Assembly: GCA_032622095.1 (NCBI GenBank) | Contig: CP136062.1 | Location: 201,961,959 to 202,025,958, forward strand | Length of the DNA stretch: 64,000 nt | Direction of reading: 5' to 3' | Origin: Siphonodentalium dalli | Taxonomy: Eukaryota; Mollusca; Scaphopoda; Gadilida; Siphonodentaliidae | In this document: positions 57,401 through 64,000 of the stretch, piece after piece | How positions within the stretch are numbered: position 1 is the first letter of the stretch | Layout: every line of letters starts with the position of its first letter | Program-made: the position numbers and the translations under genes | The notes under the pieces: model-generated | The model's database searches: none | The model's input: the letters and a program-made list of their open reading frames with translations, nothing else | Told to the model about the DNA's origin: nothing

Positions 57401-60140
57401 TACATGGTCATCGCTGTGTTGTTTATGAATATATATGGAGTGAATGTATGGTCATTGGTGGGATGTACAGGTGGGTGTACATGTATACGTTTATTGTCTG
57501 TATGATAATGGGTGGGGTATATGGATACATAGGGAGTGGCTGCATGGATATGTGTTTTGTGTATAGGTGTACATGGATGAAAGCACGGCCATGGTTTAAG
57601 TGTATATGCATGATGCCTGGGATATAGCTTGGTGGTTATTGGCAAGCAAGTGGGTATATAGGGAGTGCCCTTGTTGTTTTGGCTGGGATGTATATTTATA
57701 TATGTCGTGGATGTATATTTAATTGGTGCATGTATAGGTATACAGGGAGTAGCTGTATGATCAAGGCTCATAGGTATGGCGAATATGTATACAGAGAGTG
57801 TCTGTATGGCCAACAGTGAGATGAATATAGGTTTACAAGGAGTGACTATGATCATGAAAGTGGTGAGTAGGTATACAGGGAGTGACTATATGGTCATGGG
57901 TCAGGTGTAGGAGTATACCTGGTGTGCATGTATGGTGATTCGTGGCTTTATGGTCATGTATGGTGTGTACAGGTATACACAGGTATGGCTGTATGGTCAT
58001 GGGTGAGGGGTATATGTATAAAATGTGTGGCTATATGACCATTGGTGAGGTGCATATGTATACCTGGAGTGACTATGGCCATGGTGGGATGTATATAGGT
58101 ATATCTTGAGTGCTATTCACAATGGGTGTGGTGAATAGATATACAGGGAGTGCCCATATGGCCAACGGTAAGGTGAATAGGTATACAAGTAGTGACTGTA
58201 TGATCATGAATGTGGTGAATAGATATACAGGGAGTGACTGTGGTCATGGGTCAGGTGTAGGAGTTTGCCTGGTGTGCCTGCATGGTGACTCATGTTTGTG
58301 TGGGATGTACAGGTATACACAAGTGGCTGTATGGTCATGGGTGAGGGGTATGTGTATAAAAAAGTGGCTATATGACCATTGTTGAGGTACATATGTATGC
58401 ATGGGGTGACTATGGTTATGGGTGTCGTGTATATGTTAGTGGCTATTTGGCCATGTGTATGGGAAATATGTATACAGATAGTGACTATGGCCAATGGTGA
58501 GGTCAATAGGTATACATGTACAATGATTACTATGTGATCACGAATGCGGTGAATATGCGGTCATGGGTCAGGTGTAGGAAGTATACCTGGTGTGTCTGCA
58601 TTGTTTAATAATGATGGATGCATGGCCATGTGTGGTGTGTATGGGTATACACAAGTATGGCTGTGCGGTCATGGGTGAGGTGTATGTGTATAAAGCGAGC
58701 GACTATATTATATGTGTGGCGATTATGAGTATATGGAGTGACTATGGTCCTGGGTGGGTTGTACATTTATACCTTGGGTGGATTTCACTTTCCAGAATAA
58801 CTCAATGACATGTTAATGGATAGAGAGGTCATGTCCGAGAGTTCTCCTTCTTAGTGGCGTTATGCACAATGGAGGACATGTTGAACGATTTTCATGACAA
58901 TAGTTGATCAATTTTGATGCTAGTGAGCTAGAGTAGCCACAAATTATGCATGGTCCCACTCAGCTCCGTTTCAAAGTACTGCCCATTTCCTTTGAAAAAT
59001 ATGGCCAGAATCTCAAAAGACTTTTTCGACACAATTCCACACTTTAATATTAATTGTTAAATGCGTCATAAGGCACTGGGAAAATCAGAATTGAATATTT
59101 AGTTGTCAGTCGAATAACTAACATCTAATAACCAAGTGAGACACACTTTGCTACCTTTTCGGAACAGCAGAGAATTATCTTCCGGATATATGTGAAAAAT
59201 CTACTTTTTACCAAAGTTAGTTGTCATTTTGGAAGCCATCTTGAGTAATTTGGTCACTAAACACTTTAGTGTGACACATTTAAGATATATCAAAACAATA
59301 AACACCTTTCATGCCAAAGATAGTTACATTTTACTTTATGTGGTTTGGGCCTGGCCTAGACAATAGTTTAATGAAACCTGGTCCAGACCAGAGACCAGAA
59401 TTCGGCCGATTGCATTTACAACACAACTATAATTATATACAAATCTAAAACATTGTCTCTATTTATGCAATAAATAATACAGAAGAAGCAATATAATTTG
59501 CTTTAAATGTCACAATATCGAAAACAGTTATATGGCATTGGAAATATCTGCGATCGGGGATCAGATACTATTAACGCACCCACCCGGATCTTGTATTCTG
59601 GATTTTTTTCAAGACCCCCACCCCGTTGTTATCATTACATTTTCTGGACAATAATTTTCAATTACTTCAACCACGACGATAGTTAGTTAGAATCTTTCTA
59701 AATTTTCAACTTATTGCAAATTCCCAAGTCCGCGAAATTACATTGCAGCCCCACCTGTCACCCTCACCCCAAGGAATTGAAAATTTCCGACAGGTACGTC
59801 ATTATTTCCAGTTGTTGGAAATTCACACCTGATATCCCCTATAATAATGGTTCGAAATGTTTTCAACTGATAACGATTTCTGTTCAAACATTTGACCGAA
59901 ATTAGGAAAAGAATCGAGTTTTGGTACCGGTAAAAAAAAAAATATCTGATGTCTTAAAATCACAGAAATAAAACAATTTCAACTTATTTTTGTCAGGTTC
60001 TTCGATCTCCATCTAATTTACCAGGAATGCGTACCATTTCCAGCTGCTAAAAGTTTGACCAAAGTTTTGTTGGACAACAATCATGAGTATTTTTTTAAAC
60101 CCGACGTTCCAACTTTAAAACACCACGTTCACAGCATGAC
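54459..60140. repeat. Large segmental duplication, copy 2
   Basis: Second copy of the segment at 47384-53778. It lacks the 804-bp insertion, has an extra piece of about 55 bp near 59280-59335, and has a shorter C-run (about 59615) than copy 1 (53238-53260). No recognised gene. Confidence 0.9.
57110..58600. repeat. Degenerate minisatellite, copy 2
   Basis: The counterpart of 50040-51480. Units correspond one to one over most of the array, with a few unit-length indels (for example near 57760-57800 and 57975-57990). Confidence 0.8.
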
Positions 60141-60543
60141 ATACATATAAGACATGGACTTGACAATTTCAGCCGTTACCGTACAGTTTTAATAGTCCCG
60201 AACAGGGGAGTGGCGACATAAGCGAAACATGCAGGGACGTGACTAAATGTGTTTTGTTGGGGTTGGGGTGTTCAACTTATCATTTCCATTTGCACCTCAC
60301 TAAATTCACAACTCCAGAGACAACTGAATATCTCCTCTTTAAGTTTGCAATATTCTAATTGATACATGTATTGTCAGAACCAGTTAGAAATTATGAACTT
60401 AACGCAATACCCAGGTATGGGTGTGGGGTTGAAATGTCATGAACTGAATGTAATTTCAGTGTAATATATTGACTCAAAGGTGAACAATATATAGTTGGTA
60501 CATGATCTGAACACACAATATTTTACACTACATTGATTTGAAA

Positions 60544-60780
60544 GGACCCCGGTGGTCCCGTCGGTATAATTCTCAGTGCATTATGCCTACATATGCCGTC
60601 TAGCGATGACGAATCTGGTTCGAATACCGACAAGCGCGGATTCGCGATCCACGCTAAGTGAGGATAATCTGATTCGTGTATCTGGGCAAGTTTGTCGTTC
60701 ACTTTCCGGTGTCATATTCATGACCGAATCTCCCAAGTCTCAAATTTTTCTCGTAAACTACTGTTAACAAGAAAACCATA
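60544..60780 (+). repeat. Possible tRNA-derived SINE
   Basis: TGGTCCCGTCGG (60553-60564) fits a pol III A box (TGGYNNARTNGG-like) and GGTTCGAATACC (60617-60628) fits a B box (GGTTCGANNCC). The head GGACCCCGGTGG resembles a tRNA 5' end. The 52-base gap between boxes is longer than in many tRNAs but allowed in SINEs. The 3' limit is unclear and no target duplication was found. It is too degenerate to be a working tRNA. Confidence 0.5.
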
Positions 60781-60879
60781 GTCAGAAATGGTAACGCCAC
60801 CAAGATCATATTATTAGGCATACTAAACTCAGACTTGTTTGGGTCACAGACTTGGGATAGCATCACTATCCTAACTATT

Positions 60880-62860
60880 CACATAGGTTGATATTGGACT
60901 TATTTTGTATGAAATAAGCATATATTAAGCTTATACCCGTTGAACGGGACGGGTCGCACTGAAAATAAGTCGTATCGATGAAAAAGTAGATTAAATAGTG
61001 CCAATATGAGCTTACTTCGTATTGAAATAAGCATAGCATGCTTATTTTGAACGCCGCGTTTTATGCCCGCATATAGACAGGATATAGAGCATATTTTTCA
61101 CAAATATATACGCTCTATATGGGCCTAAACGCCACATTAAAAATAAGCCCGTTTTGTGCTAGTATTTTGAACAGCTGGGTGGGCACACATAATATTGTTT
61201 GTAATTTTCAGCATATTTTCGTACAAATTGGTTCATATTGGACCTAATTAATCACATAGGTTTATTTTGAACTTATTTGAATCTCAAATTATACCGTTGA
61301 ATGGCACGGGCCACAGTGAACACGCAATAAAACGAACGTACACCTATATAGTAAGTCGTGAGTTGGCTTATCGTGTTATTTTCCAACGTGTTCTCGTGAA
61401 AATAAGCACACTACGGACTTATTTCATATTGAAATAGTCCCATAATAGTCTGTTTTAATAATCAGAGTAATTAGGGCCATATAAAGAGCCTATTTCAGTT
61501 TTCAAACAATGTAAATATGAGCTTATTTCGCGCAATTATAAAATAAGCTAGTAAATTTTAGTAAAGGGTCATCTCCTGCACAGATATGTAGCATTTCCAT
61601 GGTCATAAAACGGGAATTATGAGTTATTGGTGGACTGCATGTTTCTCCACGCCGGAATTCTAGTAAATTTGAGTAAAGGGACATTTCCTGCACAGATATA
61701 TACTATTTACATGGTCATAGAAAGGGAATTAGGGGTCCCTATATGATGTACTTAATGACTTAAAGTTGGGTAAAACCCCCTATTTTCATATCATCAGCAT
61801 CCCTGCCCAATGCCCATGACTGTGTCTCCACCCTGGAAGTCTAGTGTATTTGATTAAAGGGGCATCTCCTGCACATATACATACAATATCAATGGTAATA
61901 AAAATGGAATTAGGGGTTACTGGGGGCCTGCTGCCCTCATGTGGTGCATGGGCCTATATAGACTCGAAAATTGAAGAAAAAACATATTTCCAAATGCATA
62001 TCAGCATAATGCCAATATCAGCTTATATATTTCGTCCAATTAAAAATAAGTCCGTATTATGCTTATTTTCTCGATATTTTCTATCCTGTTCTCGAGAAAA
62101 AAAAGCACAATACGGGCTTATTTTAATCTGTTTTAGGACCATATAGAGTGTATTTTGGAACAAAAGTACGCTATGTACGTAAAACGCGGCGTTCAAAATA
62201 AAACGGGATGTGCTAAAATCAATAGGAAAATAAGCCCACATTGACACTATTTGATCTACTTGTTTTCATCGACTCGATTTATCGAATCATTATAAGTCGA
62301 TAATGTGACTAAAACTCTCCAATTTTCAGTTTATTATCACTCAAAATGAAGCGATTCTAAGCAGATTATTTAACTAATTATATTATAAGCAGATAATGTG
62401 CGGGTTTTTGGGAGAACATGCTGCACTTATACCATCTAAAATCCAATCCTCGTGCCAATAGGTTCAAATTGGGCTTATCTATTCACATAGGTTGATATTG
62501 GACTTATTGTTATTAAAAAAGCATATATTAAGCTTATACCCGATGAATGCATGGGGTATGCAGGTCGCTCTGAAAATACATTATATGAAGAGCGTGCAAA
62601 AGTCGTATCGATGAAAAAGTAGACTAAATAGTGCCAATATGGGCTTACTTCGTATTGAAATAAGCATACCATATAGACAGGATAAAGAACATATTTTTCA
62701 CAAATATATACGCTCTATATGGACTGAAACGAAACAGTAAAAAGAAGCCCGTATTATGCTTCTTTTCACGAGAGCAGGCTGTTCTTGCCAAAATGAGCAC
62801 AATACGGGCTTATTTTATAATTATCATATTTGCATTATTTAAAAACTGGGCCAAATTACT
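60880..62860. repeat. Complex repeat with direct and inverted copies, AATAAGC-rich
   Basis: About 250 bp at 60890-61140 (TTGATATTGGACTTATT, AGCATATATTAAGCTTATAC, GTCGTATCGATGAAAAAGTA, AATATATACGCTCTATATGG) recur in direct orientation at 62490-62725, and partly in inverted orientation at about 62120-62275 (ATAGAGTGTATTTTGGAAC, ACGCGGCGTTC, CTACTTGTTTTCATCGA). The words AATAAGC and GCTTATT occur dozens of times. Overall it looks like a large degraded inverted-repeat element about 2 kb long. Confidence 0.6.
61556..61925. repeat. Three degenerate tandem units inside the AATAAGC repeat
   Basis: TAAAGGGTCATCTCCTGCACA (61562), TAAAGGGACATTTCCTGCACA (61675) and TAAAGGGGCATCTCCTGCACA (61855) start units that continue with a CATGGTCATAAAA-like word and GGAATTAGGGGT. 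Spacings are about 113 and 180 bp. Confidence 0.7.
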
Positions 62861-64000
62861 CTGATTATTAAACCAGCCGTATATGCCATAAATGTAATCG
62901 ATTACTTTTTGATTACATCTGATTACAATTGTTAGTTTCCAACCATTTTGATCGCATAGGAATAAATAATGAAATAATTAAAATTAACATATTTGATTGA
63001 ATAAAGTAAAACACGGAAACACGGAAACAAGAAACGACTGAAACAATAGAAAGATGCAAGCAATAAAATAAACATATAAACGTTTTTACATTTACATGTA
63101 TTGGAAAGGTTTCATCGTGAAGTTATGCACCAATTTATTGGGAATACATTATGTTTTATGTGTATTTTTTATGTAAATATATTTTAATATATTTTAAATT
63201 TTCTTACATGCATTCAAACTAACGCATAATATTTATGAAAATATCACCAGAAACAATTATACATTATTTGCATGTTCTGTCAGATTCAATACCCAACACA
63301 ATGAAGATAACACTAAGATTTATTTGATGATCATCCGTTGTTAATCCTGATGAGGATTAAATTAGGCTAAACTCCATGGTCCGAATCGGCATCTCTGGTT
63401 TAGACTAGGTTTTAGTCTAGACCAGGTTTAACTCCAGTTTAAACTAGGTTTAAGTAGGGTTTAAACTTGGTTTTACCGTAGTTAAACCAGGTTTATGGGA
63501 GTAAAACTGGGTTTTAGCGTACTTAAACCAAGTTTTGTGATAAACTCAGTTTAAGTTGAAACTAGGTTTTATTAACGTGATAAAGTTATGGTAATATTAC
63601 TAATTGTTTGTGGTGAATTGGCTATATAATCATCAGTATAAGTATAATTAATGACTCGAAAATTAAGTGGGCCTTTAAACAAAGTCACAATTGCATCTAG
63701 GCTCATCTCATACTCGTCCATTCAGCGATATTCTACTGCGCAGTTTGTTATAGCCTCCAGTATTTATTGAGCGTTATACCCCCAACTGTTATAATTCGCC
63801 TTTAGCAGGCGTACTCTTGCCTCAGATTATTGAGATATTAGGTCACACATAATCACATTAAATCGCATCGTAACATAGCAATTGTGTGGGCTCCTTGGCG
63901 TCAATATGTAATGAGAAATAAGGTCATACGTAATGACATTAAACTCAAGAAAACCATCGAAAACAAAACAAAATCACATTTAATGTTTTACGTTATTTCC
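62861..64000. repeat. No gene; degenerate AGGTTTAAACT repeat near the end
   Basis: No supported coding sequence. Between about 63390 and 63570 the words TTTAAACTAGG, AGGTTTA and TAAACCAGGTTT recur in both orientations about a dozen times with irregular spacing. They resemble neither animal (TTAGGG) nor plant telomere arrays in strict order. Confidence 0.55.

Noticed and set aside
50140-58808. ORFs of 60-150 codons rich in YTGSD, MVM and HxHHxH patterns over the minisatellite
   Set aside because: They follow the minisatellite unit on both strands; the two duplication copies differ by indels that shift the frames, so no reading frame is maintained.
63390-63570. Interstitial telomere repeat
   Set aside because: The words are irregular, in both orientations, and do not form TTAGGG or TTTAGGG arrays.

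Overview
This window is repeat-rich eukaryotic (animal) nuclear DNA. It has one recognisable protein-coding gene with long introns, GT-AG splice sites, decayed LINE and DNA-transposon coding remnants, many fold-back elements and several segmental duplications. No bacterial features (operons, Shine-Dalgarno-led ORFs) are visible. The repeat style, including elements ending in TAGCTCAACTTA with internal tandem units, frequent TACATGTA-like words and a bivalve/marine-invertebrate type LINE remnant, suggests a lophotrochozoan such as a bivalve mollusc. That assignment is an inference with moderate-to-low confidence.

The gene is a core 1 beta-1,3-galactosyltransferase (C1GALT1-like, family GT31) on the + strand. 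Four exons can be read: 20338-20445 (cytoplasmic tail and membrane anchor), 22406-22513 (stem), 36168-36835 (catalytic domain with the DDD metal motif) and 43885-44067 (C-terminus with the CC and SFH motifs, and the stop). Splice phases (1, 1, 0) are compatible throughout, giving about 354 residues. Only a short first coding exon with the start Met is not located. The other DNA from 20 to 44 kb is intron.

Layout: 1-1.9 kb no gene. 1.9-4.3 kb a CpG-rich satellite (122-bp unit, 533-bp higher-order unit), each unit carrying an NRF1-like palindrome. 4.3-8.5 kb short palindromic elements and minisatellites. 8.5-14.2 kb two copies of a hAT-like element, a perfect 101-bp palindrome, duplicated blocks and a LINE 3' remnant. 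15.8-20.1 kb two copies of a TAGCTCAACTTA-ended element around piggyBac-like and other fold-back elements. 20.3-44.1 kb the C1GALT1 gene; intron 2 holds an apparently exact 3587-bp tandem duplication (each copy with a hAT-like element) and a 1.9-kb element with minisatellite inverted ends around an integrase remnant; intron 3 holds a hAT-like element with an exact 8-bp target duplication, a nested TTAA-flanked element, a LINE reverse-transcriptase remnant and another TAGCTCAACTTA element. 44.4-46.3 kb nested fold-back elements. 47.4-60.1 kb two copies of a 5.7-6.4 kb segment; the first copy has an 804-bp insertion with a 9-bp target duplication and a Mutator-like transposase exon. 60.5-62.9 kb a possible tRNA-derived SINE and a complex inverted/direct repeat rich in AATAAGC words. 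62.9-64 kb simple repeats only.

The ORFs translated from the satellites and tandem repeats run in several overlapping frames on both strands and are not genes.
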